Positions 31,570 through 39,655 of a stretch of DNA of 64,000 nt are shown piece after piece. The DNA is from Xanthomonas arboricola pv. guizotiae. Lineage in GTDB: Bacteria > Pseudomonadota > Gammaproteobacteria > Xanthomonadales > Xanthomonadaceae. The position numbers and the translations under genes are program-made. The stretch covers positions 32,394 through 96,393 of the forward strand of contig NZ_MDSK01000015.1 in NCBI RefSeq assembly GCF_002940205.1. Reading direction: 5' to 3'. A model generated the notes under the pieces. That model was given only the letters and a program-made list of their open reading frames with translations. It was not told where the DNA came from and did not search any database. Every line of letters begins with the position of its first letter. Position 1 is the stretch's first letter.

Positions 31570-31980
31570 TCACTGTCCCAGCGCCATCGCCTGGCGGTCG
31601 ATGCGGTGCTTGTCGGCCAGCGCCTGCATGCCTTGCAGTGTCGAGGCGATCAGGCTGGCATAGCGCAGCCGCCACAGCGTGGCGCGGTCGTCGTCGTTTT
31701 GCGTGCTGCCCAGGCCGTCGAGCACCTGCGGCAGACGGCGGTCGGCCAGCGCGGAGGCGGCCAGGTAGGGCTTTTCGGGTGCGATCACATCCACCGGTGC
31801 GCGCCAGTCGTTGGCAACCTGCTGGGAGATGCCGGCCAGGTGCGAGAGTTGGTGCATGCCGATCAGCGTCTCGTGCAGCATCTCGCGGCACGCCCACTGC
31901 CACAGCGCCACCTTCTCCGATGGGTCCTTGGCAATCTCGGTGAGTGCCAGATCAACCTTTTCGATGCGTGAGTCGAGCAT
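31570..31980 (-). CDS. Hypothetical protein, all-helical
   Basis: 136 residues, soluble and helical ('SRIEKVDLALTEIAKDPSEK', 'WQWACREMLHETLIGMHQLS', 'LWRLRYASLIASTLQGMQAL'). The start at 31980 has a GGAGCTCAGCA ribosome site. It converges on the 31197-31499 gene. No family recognised. Confidence 0.65.
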   Translation of the reverse strand: MLDSRIEKVDLALTEIAKDPSEKVALWQWACREMLHETLIGMHQLSHLAGISQQVANDWRAPVDVIAPEKPYLAASALADRRLPQVLDGLGSTQNDDDRATLWRLRYASLIASTLQGMQALADKHRIDRQAMALGQ

Positions 31981-32199
31981 TGCTGAGCTCCGATGCTGCT
32001 GTGCAACATAATTCACACCATACACCGTGAGAATCAAGTGAGCCAGACGTTTGCAAGGTGTCGGCACAGCGATGCCCGACCCGGTTCACGCTTTGCGCCG
32101 TCGCCACTGAGGTGCCGCTGCGGCACCCTGACTTCCTGCCCATGACCGGCCGTGCAGCCGCGCGCCATGCTGCCGCATCACCACTCCCGGGCATCCGTC

Positions 32200-33009
32200 A
32201 TGCGCGTCAGCACCGTCCTGGCCCCGCTCCTGCTGCTGGCGACCTGTAGCGCACAGGCCGCGACCGCCCGGCCGCAGGTATCCGCACAGCAATGCGAGGT
32301 CAGTACCTCCTACGACGTGCTGGCCGACAGCGGCGGCATCTGGCTGCGCCGCAAGCAAGGCGTACCGCGCGAGATTTTCTTCCATGGTGGCGAACTCAAC
32401 ATCGATCGCCAACCGCAAGCGGTCAGCGCTGCCGACGCGCAACGCCTGCGCGAACTCGAACAGGGCGCACGCGCGCTGATGCCGGCCGTGACCGCCATCG
32501 CCCGCTCGGTGGTCGACATCAGCTTCGACGCACTGGCCGGCGTGGTGCAGATGCTGAGCAGCAGCGCGCGCCAGGAGCGCAAGCTGGAGCAGCTGCGCAG
32601 CACCGCACTCGCGCAGGTCGATGCCACGCTGGGGCGTGGGCGCTGGGAACAGGCGCTGTTCGACGAACGTTTCGAAGCCAGTGTCGAACGCGCTGCCGAC
32701 GACCTGGCCGGCAGCCTGACCCGCAGCGTGATGTGGACGGTGATGACCGGACGCGCTGCGCAGCTGGAGCGACGCGGCGCGCAACTGGACGCGCGCATGG
32801 AGCAGCAGATGCAGGTACGCAGCCAGGCGCTGGAAGCACAGGCACGGACGCTGTGCACGCAGGCGCAGGCGCTGTACGGGGTACAGCAGGCGCTGGAATA
32901 TCGCTTCCAGGGGCAGCGGCTGCAGATGCTGGAACTCCACACGCATCAGCAGAAAGACGACGCCGATGCGCCGGTATCCAACGGCGTTGTAGCAACGGTC
33001 GCGCGCTGA
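32200..33009 (+). CDS. DUF2884 family exported protein (YggN-like)
   Basis: 269 residues with a signal peptide (MRVSTVLAPLLLLATCSAQA). The mature part resembles DUF2884/YggN: a beta-rich start ('CEVSTSYDVLADSGGIWLRR', 'FFHGGELNIDRQP'), then long helices rich in Gln, Ala and Arg ('QLERRGAQLDARMEQQMQVR') probably forming a coiled coil. Periplasmic, function unknown. An in-frame start 16 codons upstream would precede the signal peptide and is not preferred. Confidence 0.75.
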   Translation: MRVSTVLAPLLLLATCSAQAATARPQVSAQQCEVSTSYDVLADSGGIWLRRKQGVPREIFFHGGELNIDRQPQAVSAADAQRLRELEQGARALMPAVTAIARSVVDISFDALAGVVQMLSSSARQERKLEQLRSTALAQVDATLGRGRWEQALFDERFEASVERAADDLAGSLTRSVMWTVMTGRAAQLERRGAQLDARMEQQMQVRSQALEAQARTLCTQAQALYGVQQALEYRFQGQRLQMLELHTHQQKDDADAPVSNGVVATVAR

Positions 33010-33264
33010 CGGCGGCGATGCAGCGCAGGCGGCCTTGCACGCCTTGTGGCAGCCCGACGCTGGGCCTTGGCCGGATGGCCGCCGTGACTGGGCAAGACCT
33101 CTTGCATGCATGGATGCAGGCATTGCATATCAGCCGACGCCGCGCTGATCGGTTTCCCAGAGCCCCTGGTTCAAAGCCCCACCAGCACGCACCGGTTGAT
33201 GCCATCCCGCCGCATGGGATCGCACGGCAGCAGGCCTGGCCGGGTCGGCCCGGTCGTCGCGGTA

Positions 33265-33966
33265 TCAGGCGAGCAGCCAGTGCCGCAGTGCCTCCGACAC
33301 CGCCTGCGGCTGTTCCAGCGGCGACAGATGGCCGCACGCTGGCACTTGCACCAGACGCGCCTGCGCTGCCAGTGCGGCCATTTCCTCGTGCAATGCCGGC
33401 GGGGTGATCGCATCGTCCTGGCCGCACAGCACCAGCAGCGGGCCGGCATAGGCGCGCAGCAGCGCGCGGCCGTCTTCCCGCTCCAGCCGGTTCTGCCGCA
33501 GGAACACCTCCACGCCCAGGCGCTGGGTCATGCCACGCACCCGCTCCAGCAAGGCCTGGTCCTGCCAGCGCGAGGGATGCACGTAGTGCCGCAGCAGGCG
33601 TTCGCCGAATCCGTGGAAGGCACTGGCGCCACGCACGCTCGCTTCCTGCGCGCGCCGTTGTGCCGCACGCTCGGGCGAATCGGCACGCGCGGAGGTATCC
33701 AGCAAGGCCAGCCGCTCCACGCGCTCCGGCGCGATACGCAGGATGTCCTGCGCCACGTGGCCGCCCAACGAAAACCCTGCCAGCGCAAACCGCGGCGGCA
33801 TCTGCGCCAGCAGCTGTGTCGCCAGCGCGCGCATGCTCTCGCCCTGGGTGATGTCGCCGACCACGCAGTCGGCAAGCTCGGCCAGGGCCACGCGCTGCGC
33901 CTGCCACAACTGCGCATCGTTGAGCAGACCGGGGAGCAGCAACAAGGTGGGACGCGTTGCGCTCAT
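33265..33966 (-). CDS. Alpha/beta hydrolase
   Basis: 233 residues. Alpha/beta-hydrolase elements: 'TLLLLPGLLNDAQLWQAQ', nucleophile elbow 'LAGFSLGGHVAQDIL', acid in 'LVLCGQDDAITPPALHEEM', and His in 'VPACGHLSPLEQP'. Catalytic triad complete. Similar to small esterase/lactonase-like proteins; substrate unknown. The start at 33966 was picked since upstream in-frame sequence is Arg/His/Cys-rich and improbable. Confidence 0.82.
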   Translation of the reverse strand: MSATRPTLLLLPGLLNDAQLWQAQRVALAELADCVVGDITQGESMRALATQLLAQMPPRFALAGFSLGGHVAQDILRIAPERVERLALLDTSARADSPERAAQRRAQEASVRGASAFHGFGERLLRHYVHPSRWQDQALLERVRGMTQRLGVEVFLRQNRLEREDGRALLRAYAGPLLVLCGQDDAITPPALHEEMAALAAQARLVQVPACGHLSPLEQPQAVSEALRHWLLA

Positions 33967-34171
33967 GCGCAGCAAAGTCCGATCGGGATCGCAGGAGCAG
34001 GCACTGTCATCGCAACAGTGTGGCGCGCGGTGACGCCCATCGCCAGCGCGTGCATGCGCACCAGCACGCGGGTCGCATCGACGCGGTGGCGTCTGCCGCG
34101 TCCATGCCGGGTCGCGCTGGCATGGCGACGCCGGATGCCGATGGTCTTCAGGGCAGCGCTCCTGCTCCCGT

Positions 34172-34204
34172 AACAAAAATCGGCCCGACGCATGCGCCGG
34201 GCCG
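34172..34204 (-). terminator. Rho-independent terminator of ohr
   Basis: CGGCCCG (34181-34187) pairs with CGGGCCG (34198-34204); on the minus strand the stem is followed by ATTTTTGTTA. It lies ~45 bases past the ohr stop. Confidence 0.85.
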
Positions 34205-34248
34205 TTGCTGACTCCACCACGCGCTGGGCGTGGGGATGCTGGCCTGGA

Positions 34249-34677
34249 TCAGGCCAGGGTCAGGGTGACGTCGATGTTGCCGCGGGTCGCGTTGGAGTAC
34301 GGGCAGACCTGGTGGGCCTTGTCGACCAGCGCCTGCAGTTCGGCCTGGTCCATGCCCGGCACGGCGATGCGCAGCTCCACAGCAATGCCGAAGCCGCCCG
34401 GAATCTGGCCGATGCCGACGCTGCTGTCGATGCTCACTTCGCCCGGCAGCTTGAGCTTGTCCTGCGCCGCGACCGCCTTCATCGCGCCGATGAAGCAGGC
34501 CGCGTAGCCGGCAGCGAACAGCTGCTCCGGGTTGGTACCGTCGCCGCCGGCGCCGCCCAGCTCGCGCGGGGTGGACAGCTTGGCGTCCAGCGCCTTGTCG
34601 GACGACACGGCGCGGCCTTCGCGGCCACCGGTGGCGGTGGCGTGGGCGGTGTAGAGGACTTTTTCAGGTGAGGCCAT
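34249..34677 (-). CDS. ohr: Organic hydroperoxide resistance protein Ohr
   Basis: 142 residues, OsmC/Ohr family. The two catalytic cysteines are C61 ('[16 protein letters not shown]') and C125 ('[17 protein letters not shown]'), with the family Arg in 'STPRELGG' and Glu in 'TNPEQLFAA'. Ohr is a thiol peroxidase that reduces organic and fatty-acid hydroperoxides with lipoylated protein as reductant. It follows ohrR by 105 bp on the same strand, the order known in Xanthomonas. Confidence 0.96.
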   Translation of the reverse strand: MASPEKVLYTAHATATGGREGRAVSSDKALDAKLSTPRELGGAGGDGTNPEQLFAAGYAACFIGAMKAVAAQDKLKLPGEVSIDSSVGIGQIPGGFGIAVELRIAVPGMDQAELQALVDKAHQVCPYSNATRGNIDVTLTLA

Positions 34678-34782
34678 GGTGGTTCTCCAGAATGAGCGCT
34701 GTCAGCGCGTGATGTAGATCGATAGTTGACGATTTGATCGTGTACGACACATTGCGTGGGGCGAGCGTAATGCTGGCTCGGC

Positions 34783-35232
34783 TCACCCCGCGCCGAGGTT
34801 GGAGCGTAAGGTCTCCAGCTGCTGCTTGAGCTGACGCAATTCGTCCAGAGAGCACGCCGAGGCACAGTAGAACTGCTCGGGTACCGCGCCGGCCTTGGCG
34901 CGCAGTGCGCGACCGGCATCGGTGAGCGCGATGATCACCTGGCGCTCGTCGCTGGCGGCACGGGTACGGGTGACCAGTCCGGCAGCCTGCAGGCGCTTGA
35001 GCAGCGGGGTCAGCGTGGCCGAGTCCAGGTACAGGCGCTCGCCGATCTCCGACACGCTGCGGCCGTCGGTTTCCCACAGCACCAGCAGCACCAGATACTG
35101 CGGATAGGTCAGGTCCAGCGTCTTCAGCAGCCCGCGGTAGAGCTTGTGCATCGCCAGATTGGCCGAATACAGCGCAAAGCACAGCTGGTTGTCGAGCTGC
35201 AGCAGCGCGTTGGTCCGGGCGGTGGTGTCCAT
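34783..35232 (-). CDS. ohrR: MarR-family organic peroxide sensor OhrR
   Basis: 149 residues. Starts [20 protein letters not shown] with the peroxide-sensing Cys18 ('[10 protein letters not shown]'), the winged helix ('[20 protein letters not shown]', '[18 protein letters not shown]'), and resolving cysteines near C123/C127 ('[13 protein letters not shown]'). This is the 2-Cys OhrR pattern studied in X. campestris; my numbering is offset by a few residues from published work. It represses ohrR-ohr until oxidised by organic hydroperoxides. A perfect palindrome lies 20 bp upstream of its start. Confidence 0.95.
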   Translation of the reverse strand: MDTTARTNALLQLDNQLCFALYSANLAMHKLYRGLLKTLDLTYPQYLVLLVLWETDGRSVSEIGERLYLDSATLTPLLKRLQAAGLVTRTRAASDERQVIIALTDAGRALRAKAGAVPEQFYCASACSLDELRQLKQQLETLRSNLGAG

Positions 35233-35252
35233 GCCTGCAATTTACATAGCGC

Positions 35253-35265
35253 GCAATTTAATTGC
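35253..35265. promoter_or_regulatory. Candidate OhrR operator
   Basis: GCAATTTAATTGC is a perfect 13-bp palindrome (GCAATT-T-AATTGC), 20 bp in front of ohrR. AATT-based palindromes are typical of OhrR operators. Autoregulation of the ohrR-ohr pair is the likely meaning. Confidence 0.6.
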
Positions 35266-35361
35266 AAGCGATTTATTGATCTGCCGGGTGACCGGGCACC
35301 ATCGCCGTCCTGGTCGGTCACAATGCTGTTGCGGAATCCGGGCCGGGCCATGCCTGCATGT

Positions 35362-36456
35362 CTAGGCCCGATGCGCAGTCGCCAGGTATTCGGCGCTCTG
35401 CATCTCGATCAGGCGCGAGGCAGTGCGCTCGAAGGCGCCGGCCAGGCGCTGGCCGCTGTACAACGCAGGCGGGGCGTCCTGCGCGGTGCAGACCAGGTTG
35501 ACGTGGCGGTCGTACAGCTCGTCGATCAGGTTGACGAAGCGGCGCGCCGCGTCCTCGTTCATGCGGTCGAAGTGCGGGATGCCGCCCAGCAACACGGTGG
35601 TGAATTCGCGTGCGATCTCGATGTAGTCGCTAGGTCCGCGCGGGCCTTCGCACAGTGCGGCAAAATCGAACCAGGCGATGCTCTTGCCGCGCGCGCGCAC
35701 GGCAATCTTGCGCGCCTCGATTTCGATGTTGCCGCTGCGCGGCTCGGAGTTTCCGCTCAGCTCGCCCCAGCGCTGCGTCAGCCACGCGTCGGCCTGCGCA
35801 TCCAATGGCGCGCGATACACCGGTGAGCGCGTCAGCGCGCGCATGCGGTAATCCTCGGTGCCTTCTGCATAGAGTTCCACGCAGAACTTCTGCAGCAGGC
35901 CGATCGCCGGCATGAAGCTGTCGCGCTGCAGGCCGTTGGCATAGAGGTTTTCCGGCGCGGTGTTGGAGGTGGTCACCAGGGTCACGCCTTCGGCGAACAG
36001 CCGTTCCAGCAGGCGCGCCAGCAACATCGCATCGCCGATGTCGGTGACGAAGAATTCGTCCAGCACCAGCACGCGCAGGTTCTCGCGCCACTGCTGCGCG
36101 ATCTTGGCCAGCGGATCGCTCTGCCCGGCATGCTCGCGCAGTTGCTCGTGCACCCCACGCATGAAGCGATGGAAGTGCGTGCGGTACTTCTGCTTGATCG
36201 GCAACCCGTCGTAGAACAGGTCGACCAGGAAGGTCTTGCCGCGCCCCACTCCACCCCAGAAATACAGGCCGCGCACCGGCTCGGGCTTTTTCCAGAACGC
36301 CGACAGCCGGTCCAGCCAGCCGTCCTGCGCGCTGTCCACCAATGCCTCGTGGATACGGTCCAGCTCCGCCAGGGCGGCCTGCTGCGCCGGGTCGGCGCGC
36401 CAGTCGCCGCGCTGTACGCCGGCGGCGTAGCGCTGCGACGGGGTCATCTCACTCAT
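35362..36456 (-). CDS. zapE: Cell division protein ZapE / AFG1-family ATPase
   Basis: 364 residues. P-loop 'GGVGRGKTFLVDLFY' (residues ~68-82), Walker B 'RVLVLDEFFVTDIGDA', sensor 'VTLVTTSNTAPENLY' and arginine-rich C-part ('RFVNLIDELYDRHVNLVCTA', 'FERTASRLIEMQSAEYL'). ZapE interacts with FtsZ and is needed for division under stress in E. coli. Start at 36456 has GGAGAATGCA upstream. Convergent with nothing close; upstream hydrolase gene is on the same strand with ~78 bp gap. Confidence 0.93.
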   Translation of the reverse strand: MSEMTPSQRYAAGVQRGDWRADPAQQAALAELDRIHEALVDSAQDGWLDRLSAFWKKPEPVRGLYFWGGVGRGKTFLVDLFYDGLPIKQKYRTHFHRFMRGVHEQLREHAGQSDPLAKIAQQWRENLRVLVLDEFFVTDIGDAMLLARLLERLFAEGVTLVTTSNTAPENLYANGLQRDSFMPAIGLLQKFCVELYAEGTEDYRMRALTRSPVYRAPLDAQADAWLTQRWGELSGNSEPRSGNIEIEARKIAVRARGKSIAWFDFAALCEGPRGPSDYIEIAREFTTVLLGGIPHFDRMNEDAARRFVNLIDELYDRHVNLVCTAQDAPPALYSGQRLAGAFERTASRLIEMQSAEYLATAHRA

Positions 36457-36534
36457 TGCATTCTCCGCGGGCCGGCCGCTGCCTGGCCCGCTCAACGGCG
36501 CATCGCCGGGCGATACGCGTGGGCCGTGCCGCGC

Positions 36535-37197
36535 TCAGACGGCGGCCGGCAACCAGCGCCGGACACCATGCTGGATCGCACCGCGCAGGTCGATCAATTT
36601 GCGGTGGAAGAAATGGCTGGTGTCGGGCATGCGCACCAGCTCGGGCTGCTGCTCCAGGGTTTCCAGCCAGTCGTAGACCGCCTGCGGGTCGACGATCTCG
36701 TCGGCATCGCCCTGGATCACCAGCCACTGCGCAGGCGGCTGGATATCGCTGAAATCCCAGCGCCCGGCCGGCGGCGCGATCGAGATCAGCACCTGCGGTG
36801 CGAGCGAGCCGGCGGCGCGCAACGACACATACGCCCCGAAGCTGAAACCGGCCAGCCACAGCGTGTCGCCGGGGCGCTGCGTTCGCACCCAATCGGCAAC
36901 TGCACGCAGATCGTCCTGCTCGCCATCGCCATGATCGAACGCACCGGCCGAGTTGCCGACACTGCGGAAATTGAAGCGCACCACGGTGATCCCCAACTCG
37001 CGCAGCGCGCGCGCAGCCATGGTGACGACCTTGTTGTGCATGCTGCCGCCCTCGGTGGAGAGCGGGTGGCAGACGATGGCGGTGACCGGTTGCACGGCAA
37101 CGTCCGGCTCGGGCAGATCGACCGCGACATCGAGCGGGCCGACCGGCCCCTGCAACGTCAACGCAGACGATTCGGTGGGGAATAAGGGATTGGACAT
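36535..37197 (-). CDS. Alpha/beta hydrolase (COG2945-type)
   Basis: 220 residues. Typical text of the COG2945 group: 'VTAIVCHPLSTEGGSMHNKV', 'TVVRFNFRSVGNSAGAFDHG', nucleophile in 'LWLAGFSFGAYVSLRAA', acid in 'VIQGDADEIVDPQAV' and His in 'TSHFFHRKL'. Cytoplasmic esterase or thioesterase-like enzyme, substrate unknown. It diverges from the transporter gene at 37264, whose start is only 66 bp away, so they share a compact promoter region. Confidence 0.85.
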   Translation of the reverse strand: MSNPLFPTESSALTLQGPVGPLDVAVDLPEPDVAVQPVTAIVCHPLSTEGGSMHNKVVTMAARALRELGITVVRFNFRSVGNSAGAFDHGDGEQDDLRAVADWVRTQRPGDTLWLAGFSFGAYVSLRAAGSLAPQVLISIAPPAGRWDFSDIQPPAQWLVIQGDADEIVDPQAVYDWLETLEQQPELVRMPDTSHFFHRKLIDLRGAIQHGVRRWLPAAV

Positions 37198-37263
37198 AGC
37201 GTCATAATAGCCGCCCCGCCGGCCGCGTTCATCGCCCTGCCTGCACACTTCGTTGCGTTGCCC

Positions 37264-38139
37264 ATGCATTTTCTGCTGTTTGCCGTCGTTTGCAGTGTCC
37301 TGGTGTCGGTGGTTCTCAAGCTGCTGCCGCGCTATCGCCTGGACGCTGCGCAGGCGATCACCTGGAACTACGCCACCGCCGCGCTGCTGGCGTGGCTGAC
37401 CCTGCATCCGTCACTGGACACGCTGCGCGCGCCGACCACGCCCTGGCTGGCACTGTTTGCATTGGCGGTGGCGCTGCCGTCGATCTTCATGCTGCTGGCA
37501 CGCGCGGTCGCCACCGCCGGCATCGTCCGTACCGACATTGCCCAACGCCTGTCGCTCCTGCTCTCGCTGGCGGCGGCGTTTACGCTCTTCGGTGAACCGG
37601 TCAATGCCTGGAAGCTGGCGGGACTGGGCCTGGGTCTGCTGGCCATCGTCTGCATCCTGCAACGGCCACGTCAGGCCGCCGGTGCGGATTCAGCGCCGGC
37701 CTCGATCGGCTGGCCATGGCTGGCAGGCGTGTGGATGGGCTTTGCCCTGATCGATCTGTTGCTCAAGCACATCGCACAGGCCGGTACGCCTTCATTGACG
37801 TCATTGACGCTGTGCTTTGCCCTGGCAGGTGTGCTGATGCTTGGCCTGCAAGTCGTTCGCCGGGGCGGTGTCGCGCGCCTGAGCTTTCGCAACCTGCTCG
37901 CCGGTGTGCTCTTGGGCGCACTCAATTTCGGCAACATCCTGTGTTACGTGCGCGCCCATCAGCTGCTGCCGCACAGCCCGGCCACCGTCTTCGCCAGCAT
38001 GAACCTGGGCGTGGTCATCCTGGGAGCACTCGTCGGCAAGCTGGCATTCGGCGAGCGTATCGGCCGCCGCGGCTGGGTGGGACTGTTGCTGGCGGCGCCG
38101 GCAATCGCAGCGATCGCCTGGGGCATGCAGTCGGGCTGA
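37264..38139 (+). CDS. EamA/DMT-family transporter
   Basis: 291 residues, ten hydrophobic segments in two repeats of five, with loops 'LFGEPVNAWKLAGLGLGLL' and 'KLAFGERIGRRGWVGLLLAA' that are typical of EamA repeat ends. Inner-membrane drug/metabolite transporter; substrate not predictable. ATG at 37264 is used; a TTG two codons earlier is possible. Confidence 0.88.
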   Translation: MHFLLFAVVCSVLVSVVLKLLPRYRLDAAQAITWNYATAALLAWLTLHPSLDTLRAPTTPWLALFALAVALPSIFMLLARAVATAGIVRTDIAQRLSLLLSLAAAFTLFGEPVNAWKLAGLGLGLLAIVCILQRPRQAAGADSAPASIGWPWLAGVWMGFALIDLLLKHIAQAGTPSLTSLTLCFALAGVLMLGLQVVRRGGVARLSFRNLLAGVLLGALNFGNILCYVRAHQLLPHSPATVFASMNLGVVILGALVGKLAFGERIGRRGWVGLLLAAPAIAAIAWGMQSG

Positions 38140-38147
38140 TGGAGGCA

Positions 38148-38208
38148 TTCGGCCGGCGCGACGCCGGTTCGCAACTCGCCTTGAGGCGGACGCAGCGCTG
38201 GCTATCAT
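38148..38208 (+). promoter_or_regulatory. PIP-box-like HrpX promoter of xopR
   Basis: TTCGG (38148-38152), 15 bases, TTCGC (38168-38172): one mismatch from the plant-inducible-promoter box TTCGC-N15-TTCGC bound by HrpX. A -10-like TATCAT (38203-38208) begins 30 bp after the box, the spacing required at functional PIP promoters (about 30-32 bp). Confidence 0.75.
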
Positions 38209-38236
38209 GCGTGCAGACAACCCACGGGAGTGTGTG

Positions 38237-39469
38237 ATGCGCCTGAGTCAGTTGTTTAACAGCCGTAATCGCGTGGCCCCGGAACCGCACGGCGCCAATC
38301 CGACCGAGACGACGCCGTTGACTCCAGGCGCATCGTCGCAGCACCCGCTGTCTCAGGCTCCCAAGTCCGCAGCAGCACAGGCCGCGTCGAAATCCCATCG
38401 CGGCATGCTCGCCTCGGCGCGTAAATCGCTGGCATCGTTACGCAAGCAGTTGCCGTTGACGTGCATGGGCTCTCCAACGCTTGAAACAGTGGAAAGCCCA
38501 CCTGCGCGCACGGCAGCCGTGACGCCCGGTCGCACGCAACAACAGCACGGGACGCAGGCCCGTGTCGATCAGCATCGGCAGCCCCCCATATCCAACGCAG
38601 CGGATCATGAGCGGGCGCAGCGACCGCAACCGCAACCGCAACAGACCCCGCCCACAAGACAGTCGGTGTCGGTTCCACCCAAGCCAGCGCGTGCGCAGCA
38701 GCTGCACGGGCCGCAACGCCCCGTTGACCGGAGAATGCAACCGCCCGTTCCCGAAAGAATGCGCGGTGACGAGGGCCAGCCGCCGCAGCACGGCAAGCCG
38801 GCATCGCCCCCGGTGCAGATCACGCCCGCGCAATCGTCGCTGCCCTTCCCACGTCCCCAGCCCGGACGGCAGCCCTCGTTGCGCCGCCTGGATCTGCAAC
38901 TGGAAGAGATCACCAGGCAGTGCAGCGATATTCAAAAGCAGCTGTTCATGGAGGACCGCGAGGCAACTCCGCAGGAGCAACACCTGCTCAAGACACGTGC
39001 GGCCCTGATCGCGCGGCGCAACGAGGTCCGCGATAGTCAGCTCGAGGCACTGCTGGTCGCACTGGCACCGATGGAAGACATCTGCGCACCGCGCACCACG
39101 AGCAGCGGCCTGGCAATGGTGCAGATGGACGCCATGCAGCACAACCGGCGCGAAGTGCTCAAGGCACGGCGTAAATCCGTCGACAGAGACGCCCTGGCCA
39201 GAAACTACGCACGCGCGCAGCGGCGCCTGGAGTCATTGAAGCAAGGCGACGCACCCAAGGACCAGATACGGCGCCTGCAACGCATGATGCAGGGCTACGA
39301 GAACATGCTTGCGTTGGAACAGATCGTCAGAAGCACCGACGACCAGCTGGAAAGGTTGGGAGCGCCGCGCCTGATGTCCGGCATCCCCACCACCGCCGAA
39401 CAGCGTCGACAGTCGCTCGAAAAAGAAAGAGATACCCATCAAGAGGCAATCGACAACGGCTATTACTGA
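38237..39469 (+). CDS. xopR: Candidate type III secreted effector XopR
   Basis: 410 residues. The N-terminal ~220 residues are disordered and rich in Pro, Gln, Ser and Ala ('RPQPQPQQTPPTRQSV'), as in type III signals and in the phase-separating XopR. The C-terminal ~185 residues are charged and helical ('LRRLDLQLEEITRQCSDIQK', 'ARAQRRLESLKQG'), probably coiled coil. Identification rests on the PIP box, effector composition, starting text MRLSQLF and its location relative to XC_0249/0250 and aceBA homologues, which fits the known gene order (X. citri XAC0277, X. campestris XC_0268 as I remember them). XopR suppresses plant immunity and alters host actin. The start at 38237 is chosen because the upstream in-frame ATG lies in the -10 box. 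Confidence 0.78.
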   Translation: MRLSQLFNSRNRVAPEPHGANPTETTPLTPGASSQHPLSQAPKSAAAQAASKSHRGMLASARKSLASLRKQLPLTCMGSPTLETVESPPARTAAVTPGRTQQQHGTQARVDQHRQPPISNAADHERAQRPQPQPQQTPPTRQSVSVPPKPARAQQLHGPQRPVDRRMQPPVPERMRGDEGQPPQHGKPASPPVQITPAQSSLPFPRPQPGRQPSLRRLDLQLEEITRQCSDIQKQLFMEDREATPQEQHLLKTRAALIARRNEVRDSQLEALLVALAPMEDICAPRTTSSGLAMVQMDAMQHNRREVLKARRKSVDRDALARNYARAQRRLESLKQGDAPKDQIRRLQRMMQGYENMLALEQIVRSTDDQLERLGAPRLMSGIPTTAEQRRQSLEKERDTHQEAIDNGYY

Positions 39470-39488
39470 AGATCCTGGCAGCGCAGCT

Positions 39489-39518
39489 TGCACGTGCACG
39501 TGCACGTGCACGTGCACG
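39489..39518. repeat. Hexanucleotide microsatellite (TGCACG)5
   Basis: Five exact copies of TGCACG directly downstream of xopR. The repeat contains overlapping GTGCAC/CACGTG palindromes and can fold on itself. Not inside a supported gene; in antisense it would read Val-His repeats. Confidence 0.9.
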
Positions 39519-39655
39519 CCGCGCGGCAGCCGCAGGTGAGACATGCGACGCCACCCAGTGCGGCGCATCCGCACGCCGTACTGGGGATGCAAGCCCGCTG
39601 CCGATTGCACCCGGTACCAGGCGAACCGATGTCGACAGCGTGATCCAGTCCGCCA

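Noticed and set aside
34729-34741. ACGAT-TTG-ATCGT dyad in the ohrR-ohr gap as an operator
   Set aside because: Short and unlike the AATT-type OhrR palindrome; may be chance.
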